29,414 nucleotides of DNA. It comes from CAZART01 sp964487555 (GTDB lineage Bacteria > Bacteroidota > Rhodothermia > Rhodothermales > VXPQ01). Each line of letters opens with the position of its first letter. Within the stretch, counting starts at the first letter, position 1. The notes below the pieces were generated by a model that was not told the DNA's origin, searched no databases, and was given only the letters and a program-made list of their open reading frames with translations. Positions 15,403 through 21,864 of this stretch are shown in pieces. Both the position numbers and the translations under genes were made by a program. The stretch is taken from contig CAZART010000067.1 of the NCBI GenBank assembly GCA_964487555.1, positions 1 through 29,414 on the forward strand, in the 5' to 3' direction.

Positions 15403-15472
15403 CGATTCCTTTGTAGAACCGACGCTCGGCACCGTAGCTACCCCACTGTTCTCCCGGAACAGTGGGTTTTTT
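15342..15472 (+). promoter_or_regulatory. Ribosome-mediated trp transcription attenuator
   Basis: Four segments can be drawn. Region 2 is ggacagtggg (15376-15385), inside the leader coding sequence. Region 3 is cccactgttc (15442-15451). Region 4 is gaacagtggg (15457-15466). Regions 3 and 4 pair perfectly over 10 bp and are followed by six T, forming the terminator. Regions 2 and 3 pair over 10 bp with one G-U, forming the antiterminator. Region 1, cgtctc (15342-15347), can pair with gggacg (15383-15388) over 6 bp as a pause or protector hairpin. A ribosome stalled on the Trp run would cover region 1 and leave region 2 free, giving read-through into trpE. Confidence 0.82.
15442..15472 (+). terminator. 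Intrinsic terminator of the trp leader
   Basis: Perfect 10-bp inverted repeat, 15442-15451 with 15457-15466, five-base loop tcccg, then TTTTTT at 15467-15472. It lies between the leader peptide and trpE, so it acts as the attenuator terminator and not as the end of mscS transcription alone. Confidence 0.9.
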
Positions 15473-15486
15473 ATTGCGCTATTCGC

Positions 15487-15535
15487 TCGTCGTTCACGGA
15501 CGAAGAACGAAGAATGCAGAACGACGAACGCACGA
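15487..15535. repeat. Heptamer repeats and a 9-bp inverted repeat before trpE
   Basis: Positions 15501-15535 read as five heptamers, cgaagaa, cgaagaa, tgcagaa, cgacgaa, cgcacga, ending one base before the trpE ATG. In addition tcgtcgttc (15487-15495) and gaacgacga (15519-15527) are perfect inverted repeats that could form a hairpin ten bases upstream of the trpE start codon. Confidence 0.8.
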
Positions 15536-15536
15536 C

Positions 15537-17027
15537 ATGACCTTCGACGACTTCAGGCGGCTCGTGGACGATCACCGCTCGCTCAGCGAGCGCGCCGTTA
15601 TCATTCCGATCTACAAGCGCCTGAGCGCCGACCTTCTGACGCCGGTCTCGGCGTTCCTTTCGCTGCGTGAAGGAAGCCGGTACAGTTTTCTGTTCGAGAG
15701 TGTCGAAGGCGGCGAAAAGCTGGGACGGTATTCCTTTCTCGGAAAGAATCCGTTCAAGATAATCCGCGCCTTCGGCGGTGATGTCTCCGTCGAGCACACG
15801 GACCGCGAGACCGAGCAGGCTGACGGCGATATTTTCGCTGTGCTCCAGCGCGAGCTTGACCGATATGACGAGGTGAAAGTCGGCGGATTGCCGCGCTTCA
15901 CGAGCGGGGCGGTCGGATACATGGGGTACGATACGGTGCGACTCATCGAGCGGCTCCCGGACACGCCCGACGACGACCTGCATCTGCCGGACGCCGTGTG
16001 GTGTTTCTACGACACGTTTACGGCCTTCGACCACGTGAAGCATCAGCTCGTGCTGATGTCCGGAGCGTTCGTGGAACCGAATACCGATCCGGCCGACGCT
16101 TTCGCACGCGCCGCCGACCGCATCGCTCTGCTTGAGGCTGAGCTGTCGGAGACATTGATCCAGAGCCCCGCGCCGGTCCGCATCGTCGACGATCAAATGC
16201 GCTCCAACTTCGAGCGCGGCGATTTCGAGCGGGCGGTCGAAAAGACGAAGCACTACATCCACGAAGGCGACATCTTCCAGGCCGTCATTTCGCAGCGGTT
16301 TTCCATGCATTTTCGCGGCGACCGGCTGAATCTTTACCGCGCTCTTCGTCAGGTCAATCCATCTCCCTACTTATTTTATCTGGATCTGGGTGACTTCGCG
16401 TTAATCGGCTCCTCCCCTGAAGTACTTGTTCGGGTGGAGGACGGCACGGCGGAGGTGCTCCCGATTGCCGGTACGAGACCGCGAGGATCGAGCGAAGCGG
16501 AGGACGAGCGGCTCGAAGCGGACCTACTCGCGGATCCGAAGGAGCGGGCCGAGCATCTCATGCTTGTGGATCTCGGCCGAAATGATCTCGGCCGCGTCTG
16601 TTCCTTCGGATCGGTGAAGGTTGACCGGTATGCGTTCGTCGAGCGGTATTCGCACGTGATGCACATCGTGTCGTCCGTATCGGGCCTTCTCGACCGGCGC
16701 CGCGGCGTGATGGATGTGCTCGCTGCTTGTTTCCCGGCTGGAACGGTCAGCGGGGCGCCGAAAGTGCGGGCGATGGAGATCATCGACGAGTTGGAGCCGA
16801 CGAAACGAGGCGCATACGCGGGCGCGGTCGGGCATGTCGATTATTCGGGGAACATGGATACCTGCATAGCGATCCGCACCATGCTCGTGCGCGGCGACAC
16901 CATCTACGTGCAGGCCGGGGCAGGCATCGTGGCCGACAGCGATGCGGCACGAGAGTTTGAGGAAACCGTAAACAAGGCTCGCGCGCTGAAAGAAGCGATT
17001 CTAATGGCGGCAGAGGGACTGCTTTAA
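15537..17027 (+). CDS. trpE: Anthranilate synthase component I
   Basis: TrpE converts chorismate to anthranilate with ammonia delivered by TrpG, the first committed step of Trp synthesis. The 496-residue protein has the regulatory segment SFLFESVEGGEKLGRYSFLG (residues 50-69), whose FLFES resembles the LLES element that binds feedback Trp. It then has the catalytic chorismate-binding blocks SSPEVLVRVEDG, PIAGTRPRG, LMLVDLGRNDLGRV, HIVSSVSG and FPAGTVSGAPKVRAMEIIDE. ATG at 15537 gives MTFDDFRRLV; the open frame extends upstream only through the heptamer repeats and terminator. It is the first structural gene after the attenuator. Unusually, trpG is not next to it: two genes lie between. Confidence 0.97.
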   Translation: MTFDDFRRLVDDHRSLSERAVIIPIYKRLSADLLTPVSAFLSLREGSRYSFLFESVEGGEKLGRYSFLGKNPFKIIRAFGGDVSVEHTDRETEQADGDIFAVLQRELDRYDEVKVGGLPRFTSGAVGYMGYDTVRLIERLPDTPDDDLHLPDAVWCFYDTFTAFDHVKHQLVLMSGAFVEPNTDPADAFARAADRIALLEAELSETLIQSPAPVRIVDDQMRSNFERGDFERAVEKTKHYIHEGDIFQAVISQRFSMHFRGDRLNLYRALRQVNPSPYLFYLDLGDFALIGSSPEVLVRVEDGTAEVLPIAGTRPRGSSEAEDERLEADLLADPKERAEHLMLVDLGRNDLGRVCSFGSVKVDRYAFVERYSHVMHIVSSVSGLLDRRRGVMDVLAACFPAGTVSGAPKVRAMEIIDELEPTKRGAYAGAVGHVDYSGNMDTCIAIRTMLVRGDTIYVQAGAGIVADSDAAREFEETVNKARALKEAILMAAEGLL

Positions 17028-17030
17028 ATC

Positions 17031-17110
17031 GTACCGCGTACCGGCGTACCGAGTACCTGTAATATTGGACGGTACTCCGGTAGTTCGGTTTTCCGGTACT
17101 TCGGTACTCC
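17031..17110. repeat. Short-period repeat and inverted-repeat spacer after trpE
   Basis: Starting three bases after the trpE stop, the left part (17031-17057) repeats gtaccg-type words and the right part (17070-17110) is five octamers, cggtactc, cggtagtt, cggttttc, cggtactt, cggtactc. The left words are the reverse complement of the right ones (gagtacc with ggtactc), so the two halves can form a stem around the AT-rich centre ctgtaatattgga. There is no terminal T run, so it is not a standard terminator. Confidence 0.85.
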
Positions 17111-17129
17111 AAAACAATAGGGCTCGATC

Positions 17130-17603
17130 ATGGGAATAAAGGACGTATTTCTGAACAAAGGCTGGGCCGGCAAGACGATGACTCGGCAGGAGACGATCGA
17201 ACGGATCAACCCGCTGCTTCGTCGTCATGCTGAGCTGAATCATGCCTATGCCTATGCGATCAATCACGTCTCGGAGCGCGAAGCGGCCGGCAAGCTCGAG
17301 GCGCTGCAGAAGACGGCGCGAGCCGACATCGGCAAGCTGAGTGAGACGGTACTCAGCGCCGGCGGTGTGTCGTACAACGGCGTCGACCTGGAGCCCGCGG
17401 ACTTTACGCTGGGCGAGGACGAGGGCCGGATGATTCACCGGCTCAAGGAGCAGGAGGAGCAGTTTCAACAGCTCGTATCCGACGAGCTGACAGAGAACCA
17501 TCAGATCCGGACTCGCGCCATTCTTGCGGTCGTACAGGCCAACAGCCTGGCGCGCATCGAATTACTCCGCGGGCTCGCGAAGAAGCACCGGCGTCCGTCG
17601 TAG
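17130..17603 (+). CDS. Helical protein of unknown function inside the trp operon
   Basis: I do not recognise this 157-residue protein with certainty. It is almost entirely alpha-helical, with charged heptad-like stretches (ETIERINPLLRRHAELNHAY, REAAGKLEALQKTARADIGK, RMIHRLKEQEEQFQQLVSDE) separated by a loop with SAGGVSYNGVDLEP. The pattern of four amphipathic helices and the LSETVLSAGG segment faintly resemble DUF2383/ferritin-like bundles, but metal-ligand E-xx-H pairs are not evident. No signal peptide or membrane helix is seen, so it is cytoplasmic. It lies between trpE and trpS on the same strand, 23 bases before trpS, so it should be co-expressed with Trp synthesis. AGGG about seven bases before the ATG at 17130 supports this start; an internal ATG at 17178 is possible. 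Confidence 0.75.
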   Translation: MGIKDVFLNKGWAGKTMTRQETIERINPLLRRHAELNHAYAYAINHVSEREAAGKLEALQKTARADIGKLSETVLSAGGVSYNGVDLEPADFTLGEDEGRMIHRLKEQEEQFQQLVSDELTENHQIRTRAILAVVQANSLARIELLRGLAKKHRRPS

Positions 17604-17625
17604 CACCTGTTGATTCTTCTCCCTT

Positions 17626-18681
17626 ATGACTGAACTTGAGACCGGCACCGGGGCAACCCACCGCGCGCAGGCTGCTGCGCGTCCCCACGTCGTCGTATCC
17701 GGCATCCAGCCGTCGGGTACGCTCCATCTCGGCAATTACTTCGGCGCCTTGCGTCAGCACATCCACCTGCACAAGCAGTTCGAAGCGTTCTATTTCATCG
17801 TCAACTACCACGCCTTGACGACGCTGCACGACAGCGCGGAGATGAGACGTTACACGATGGATGTGGCGCTCGACTACCTGGCCCTCGGATTTGACCCGGA
17901 GCGGGCTCATCTCTTCATCCAGAGCGACGTTCCTCAGGTTACCGAACTCGCGTGGATCTTCTATAATCTGACCCCCGTTTCCCAGCTCGAGAAGGGCGTC
18001 GCGTACAAGGACAAGATCACACAGGGCCTGACGCCGAGCGCCGGATTGTTCAACTACCCCGTGCTGCAAGCGGCGGATATTCTGATCTACGGCGGCTCGC
18101 TGGTCCCGGTCGGCGCGGACCAGAAGCAGCATATCGAGATGACGCGAGACGTCGCGCAGCGATTCAACCGTACGTTCTGTCCGGAGAACGAGCCGCTCTT
18201 CCCCATCCCCGATCCGCACATCCTCGACGACGTCGCGGTCGTCCCCGGGATCGACGGGCGCAAGATGTCGAAGAGCTACGGCAACACGATCGGCATCTTC
18301 GACGAGGATAAGGAGCTGAAAAAGAAGGTGATGAGCATCGTCACGGATTCGACGCCGCTCGAGGATCCTAAAGATCCGGATACGGACAATGTGTTTGCGC
18401 TGATCAAGCTGTTTGCCGGCGACGAAACGCGAGAACGCATAGCCGCCTCGTACCGTGCCGGTGGCTACGGCTATGGACATGCAAAGAAAGAACTGATCGG
18501 ACTCATCGACGATTACTTCGGTGAGGCCCGCGCACGCCGGCGGGAGTTGGCCGCCCGGCCGGACTATGTGATGGATGTGCTCCGCGAGGGGGGACGGCAG
18601 GCGCGCCTTCGCGCGGAAGAGTACATGGCCCGGGCGCGAGATCGCACCGGATTGATAACGACGTATGGAGTGTTGAAGTGA
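17626..18681 (+). CDS. trpS: Tryptophanyl-tRNA synthetase
   Basis: TrpRS charges tRNA-Trp. The 351-residue class I synthetase has the HIGH-type motif LHLGNYFG (HLGN at residues 34-37), the FIVNYHALTTLHD block, the Trp-pocket region FNYPVLQAADIL, PVGADQKQHIEMTRD and the KMSKS motif at 213-217. About 20 Ala/Thr-rich residues precede the first strand. ATG at 17626 gives MTELETG; the next gene, trpG, starts 28 bases after its stop. Its location inside the trp operon, downstream of an attenuator that reads charged tRNA-Trp, means the enzyme that sets the signal is controlled by the signal. Confidence 0.97.
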   Translation: MTELETGTGATHRAQAAARPHVVVSGIQPSGTLHLGNYFGALRQHIHLHKQFEAFYFIVNYHALTTLHDSAEMRRYTMDVALDYLALGFDPERAHLFIQSDVPQVTELAWIFYNLTPVSQLEKGVAYKDKITQGLTPSAGLFNYPVLQAADILIYGGSLVPVGADQKQHIEMTRDVAQRFNRTFCPENEPLFPIPDPHILDDVAVVPGIDGRKMSKSYGNTIGIFDEDKELKKKVMSIVTDSTPLEDPKDPDTDNVFALIKLFAGDETRERIAASYRAGGYGYGHAKKELIGLIDDYFGEARARRRELAARPDYVMDVLREGGRQARLRAEEYMARARDRTGLITTYGVLK

Positions 18682-18709
18682 TGTTTTCCATGAAGGTTGA
18701 GGCACGCGC

Positions 18710-19312
18710 ATGATCTTGGTTATCGACAACTATGATTCCTTCACCTACAATCTCGTCCATCTTGTGGGTACACATACGAACGAGCTTGAAGTCGTGCGGA
18801 ATGACGGCTTGACCGTCGCCGGCGTGCGCGAGATGGCTCCTGAGGGCATCCTCATTTCGCCGGGGCCGGGACGCCCCGCCGACGCCGGCATTACGGAAGA
18901 ACTGATTCGAACCCTCGGCCCGACCATTCCGGTGCTCGGCGTATGCCTGGGCCATCAGGCGATCGGCGAAGTCTACGGTGGAAAGATCACGTATGCACCC
19001 AGCCTCATGCACGGCAAGACAAGCGAGGTCTCGCACGGCGGACAGGGCGTATTCAGCGGGCTGCCGAGTCCGTTCACCGCAACGAGGTACCATTCTCTCG
19101 TCGTCGACCGAGCTTCGATCCCGAGTTCGCTTGAAATCACGGCCGAGACCTCTGACGGCGTCGTGATGGGGCTTCGACACAAGACGCATCCCGTCGAGGG
19201 CATCCAGTTTCATCCTGAAAGCGTCCTCACGACGGAGGGACCTCGCATTATCGACAACTGGCTGGAACGCATTCTCGAACCTCATTCGGTGGAGGTATCG
19301 ACCCGTGAATGA
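18710..19312 (+). CDS. trpG: Anthranilate synthase component II (glutamine amidotransferase)
   Basis: TrpG hydrolyses glutamine and channels ammonia to TrpE. The 200-residue class I amidotransferase has the start MILVIDNYDSFTYNLV, the oxyanion block SPGPGRP, the nucleophile C79 in GVCLGHQAIGE and the H168/E170 pair in IQFHPES, completing the Cys-His-Glu triad. Family members may also serve PabB, and no pab genes are in view, so a dual role is possible. GAGG precedes the ATG at good distance. The stop overlaps trpD by eight bases. Confidence 0.95.
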   Translation: MILVIDNYDSFTYNLVHLVGTHTNELEVVRNDGLTVAGVREMAPEGILISPGPGRPADAGITEELIRTLGPTIPVLGVCLGHQAIGEVYGGKITYAPSLMHGKTSEVSHGGQGVFSGLPSPFTATRYHSLVVDRASIPSSLEITAETSDGVVMGLRHKTHPVEGIQFHPESVLTTEGPRIIDNWLERILEPHSVEVSTRE

Positions 19313-20378
19313 TCTGCTGAAAATCGTCGCGACCGGCCGCACGCTTACGCGAGACGAGGCCGAGTCGGCGATGCACATTATCATGCGTGGTGAAGCCTTG
19401 CCGGAGGAGACCGCCGGTTTTCTGATGGGCCTTCGAGCGCGAGGCGAAACGCTTGAAGAACTCGTGGGCTTTACTCGGGTGATGCGTGAGTACGCCGTGC
19501 CCGTCGAGCTCGAAGATTCGCACGCGATCGATCTCTGCGGTACCGGCGGGGATTCGACGGGTACGTTTAACATCTCTACCGGTGCCGCGCTCGTATGCGC
19601 CGGAGCAGGCGTGACGGTCGCGAAGCATGGAAATCGCTCCGTTTCGTCCATCTGTGGATCCGCGGACGTGCTGGCGACGCTCGGCGTAAACGTCGAACTG
19701 GGCAAAGAGGGCGTCGAACGGTGTCTGGATCGAGCCGGCATTGCCTTCATCTTCGCACCCTTGTTCCATCCGGCCATGAAGCACGTCATGCCGGTGCGGA
19801 AGAAACTGGGCGTTCGCACGTTTTTTAATATCCTGGGGCCGCTTTGCAATCCTGCCGGCGTGAAAAGGCAGCTTATCGGCGCCTTCGACGTCGAGACGGC
19901 CCAAATGATGGTGAACATCCTCGAGCAGCTCGATGCAAGGCACGTGATTGCCGTTCATTCCGATGACGGTATGGATGAGGTTTCGCTTTCGGACGAAACG
20001 ACAGTGTTTGAGTACAACGACACGGACAGGCGATCGGGTGGATACGAATACGTCGGCGACGTTCAGCTTTCGGAGGAACTCGTCTCGACGAAAGGGCGCC
20101 AGGTCTCACCCGAGACGTTCGGCCTCGGCCGCAGCACGATCGAGGTGCTGCAGGGCGGCACGGCGGACGAAAACGCCCGCATCATTGCTTCGATTCTCGC
20201 CGGTGAAGAAGGGCCGCGGCGCGACATCGTGGTCCTCAACGCTGCGTTCGCCCTGCACGTCAGCGGCACGTTCTCGCAGATGGAGGAATGCTTCGCGGCC
20301 GCAAACGAGAGCGTCGATTCGGGAGCGGCGCGCGAGCGACTCGACCGGCTAATTGAGGCCTCTAATGACGATTCTTGA
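19305..20378 (+). CDS. trpD: Anthranilate phosphoribosyltransferase
   Basis: TrpD attaches phosphoribose from PRPP to anthranilate. The 357-residue protein has the PRPP-binding motif CGTGGD (residues 78-83, followed by STGTFNIST), AKHGNRS at 106-112, the GPLCNPAGVKRQLIG block and the C-terminal helical region of the family. The start is GTG at 19305, supported by GGAGG at 19291-19295 and an eight-base overlap with the end of trpG. The 3' end overlaps trpC by 14 bases, so the chain trpG-trpD-trpC is translationally coupled. Confidence 0.96.
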   Translation: MNDLLKIVATGRTLTRDEAESAMHIIMRGEALPEETAGFLMGLRARGETLEELVGFTRVMREYAVPVELEDSHAIDLCGTGGDSTGTFNISTGAALVCAGAGVTVAKHGNRSVSSICGSADVLATLGVNVELGKEGVERCLDRAGIAFIFAPLFHPAMKHVMPVRKKLGVRTFFNILGPLCNPAGVKRQLIGAFDVETAQMMVNILEQLDARHVIAVHSDDGMDEVSLSDETTVFEYNDTDRRSGGYEYVGDVQLSEELVSTKGRQVSPETFGLGRSTIEVLQGGTADENARIIASILAGEEGPRRDIVVLNAAFALHVSGTFSQMEECFAAANESVDSGAARERLDRLIEASNDDS

Positions 20379-21195
20379 TCGCATCGTCGGAGATACCCGC
20401 GAGGAACTTGCCCGCCGCAAGAGGGACGTGCCACTGAGTCGCCTGGAGGACGGGCGTTATTTTCGCCGAACACCGCTGCGCCTATCCGATGCGCTGCGGC
20501 GCGACGAGCTCGCCGTGATCGCCGAGGTGAAGAAAGCGTCGCCGTCGAAAGGCGTTATTCGGGAGGATTTCAACCCCAGGGATATTTCGCTCCGGTATGA
20601 AGACGCCGGAGCGGCCGCGATATCCGTTCTGACGGAACCGATCCATTTCCAGGGGACGCTAGACCATCTCGAGACGATCCGAGGCGCCGTAGAACTCCCG
20701 ATCCTCCGAAAAGACTTCGTAGTCGACGTCTACCAGCTCTTCGAGGCTCGAGCGCGGGGGGCCGATGCCGTGCTTTTGATTGCGGCCGTCCTCGACCGGC
20801 ATCATCTGCATGATTTATTGCAGGCTTCGGCCGCACTGGAGCTCTCGCCGCTCGTTGAGGTCTATGCGCTCTCTGAGATAGATCGAATCGATTTCGATGA
20901 GGTTTCGATACTCGGCGTCAACAATCGAGATCTGCGGACGTTCGAAGTCGATGTCGAACACTCGCTGCGCGTATTTCAGCACGTGCCGAAGGAAGTGGTG
21001 CGCGTCTCGGAGAGCGGCCTCTCATCCGCTAGCGAGCTCCGCCATCTGCATGCACACGGCGTCGACGCCGTTTTGATTGGAGAAGCGTTTATGAGGGCGG
21101 ATGATCCGGGGGACGCGTTGATGAGGCTGAGGAAAGAGCTGGAAGGGGAAGAGGAAAGGGGAGGGGGAGGAAGAAGTGTGAGCGGCGGGGGGTGA
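20365..21195 (+). CDS. trpC: Indole-3-glycerol phosphate synthase
   Basis: TrpC closes the indole ring from CdRP. The 276-residue TIM barrel has AEVKKASPSKG (residues 53-63, catalytic E53 and K56), LRKDFVVD (K116), the VEVYALSEI block, GVNNRDLRTFEVD and VSESGLSS, so all key catalytic positions are present. ATG at 20365 lies inside the end of trpD and gives the standard start MTILDRIV. The family normally ends shortly after IGEAFMRADDPGDALMRL; here about 18 further residues, EGEEERGGGGRSVSGGG in part, are encoded by a polypurine tract and look like a neutral, low-complexity extension. Confidence 0.95.
   Translation: MTILDRIVGDTREELARRKRDVPLSRLEDGRYFRRTPLRLSDALRRDELAVIAEVKKASPSKGVIREDFNPRDISLRYEDAGAAAISVLTEPIHFQGTLDHLETIRGAVELPILRKDFVVDVYQLFEARARGADAVLLIAAVLDRHHLHDLLQASAALELSPLVEVYALSEIDRIDFDEVSILGVNNRDLRTFEVDVEHSLRVFQHVPKEVVRVSESGLSSASELRHLHAHGVDAVLIGEAFMRADDPGDALMRLRKELEGEEERGGGGRSVSGGG
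21141..21176 (+). repeat. 36-base polypurine tract at the end of trpC
   Basis: Every base from 21141 to 21176 on the plus strand is A or G, in words such as ggaagg, ggaaga, ggaaag, gggagg. It encodes Glu, Gly and Arg at the trpC C-terminus. A further G run (21186-21192) follows just before the stop. Such a tract could form triplex or slipped structures; no function is shown. Confidence 0.85.
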
Positions 21196-21213
21196 TGCTA
21201 ATTGAATAACGAA

Positions 21214-21858
21214 ATGGGTTTGAAGGTTAAGATTTGCGGCATTACGCGGCTCGCCGACGCGCGCTACTGCGCGGCGGCGGGTGCGGACTTTCTCGGATTC
21301 ATTCAGCATCCGGATAGCCCTCGCTACATCGAGCCGGCGGCAGCCAGAGACATTATCGATTGGGTGTACGGGCCGAAGGCGGTCGGCGTTTTCGTGAACC
21401 GATCGGCCGATGAAATCAATTCGGCGGTCGACGAGGCGGGATTCGCGCTTGCGCAGCTTCATGGTGACGAATCTCCCGAGGCATGCGCAGAAATCGCGGT
21501 GCCCGTCGTCAAGGCTTTCCGCATCGGAAGCCGAACACGTCCGGACGACCTCACCGCTCTGTTTGAACGCTACCGTGACGTCGCGGACTATTTCCTGCTC
21601 GATAGCCGGTCTGACGCCGTGTTCGGAGGATCGGGCATGACGTTCGATTGGCGCATCGTCGCCAATGCGTCCGGCGTCAACCCCTTTTTCGTGGCGGGCG
21701 GCATTCGCGCTACGAATGTGGCCGAGGCCGTTCGAGCGACGTGTCCGTTCGGCGTCGACGTTTCGAGCGGGGTCGAAGCGAGCCCCGGCGTGAAGGAATT
21801 CGAGAAGATCGACGCCTTCTTCGACGCCCTGAATCCGCTAAAAAGCAACGGATCCTGA
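21214..21858 (+). CDS. trpF: Phosphoribosylanthranilate isomerase
   Basis: TrpF carries out the Amadori rearrangement of phosphoribosylanthranilate to CdRP. The 214-residue TIM barrel has the general base C8 in KICGITRLADAR and the general acid D130 in FLLDSRSDAVFGGSG, plus GFIQHPDSPRYI, VGVFVN, LAQLHGDE, VAGGI and GVDVSSGVE for phosphate binding. ATG at 21214 gives MGLKVKICGIT, the usual position. An in-frame TTG at 21202 sits eight bases after a G-rich stretch and would add four residues, so the start is not certain. It follows trpC within about 20 bases and precedes trpB by six. Confidence 0.95.
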   Translation: MGLKVKICGITRLADARYCAAAGADFLGFIQHPDSPRYIEPAAARDIIDWVYGPKAVGVFVNRSADEINSAVDEAGFALAQLHGDESPEACAEIAVPVVKAFRIGSRTRPDDLTALFERYRDVADYFLLDSRSDAVFGGSGMTFDWRIVANASGVNPFFVAGGIRATNVAEAVRATCPFGVDVSSGVEASPGVKEFEKIDAFFDALNPLKSNGS

Positions 21859-21864
21859 CCTTCC

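Noticed and set aside
17443..18729. 428-codon frame antisense to trpS
   Set aside because: It has no recognisable domain and covers trpS, whose motifs are complete; a similar antisense frame over trpG-trpD (18503-19918) fails for the same reason.
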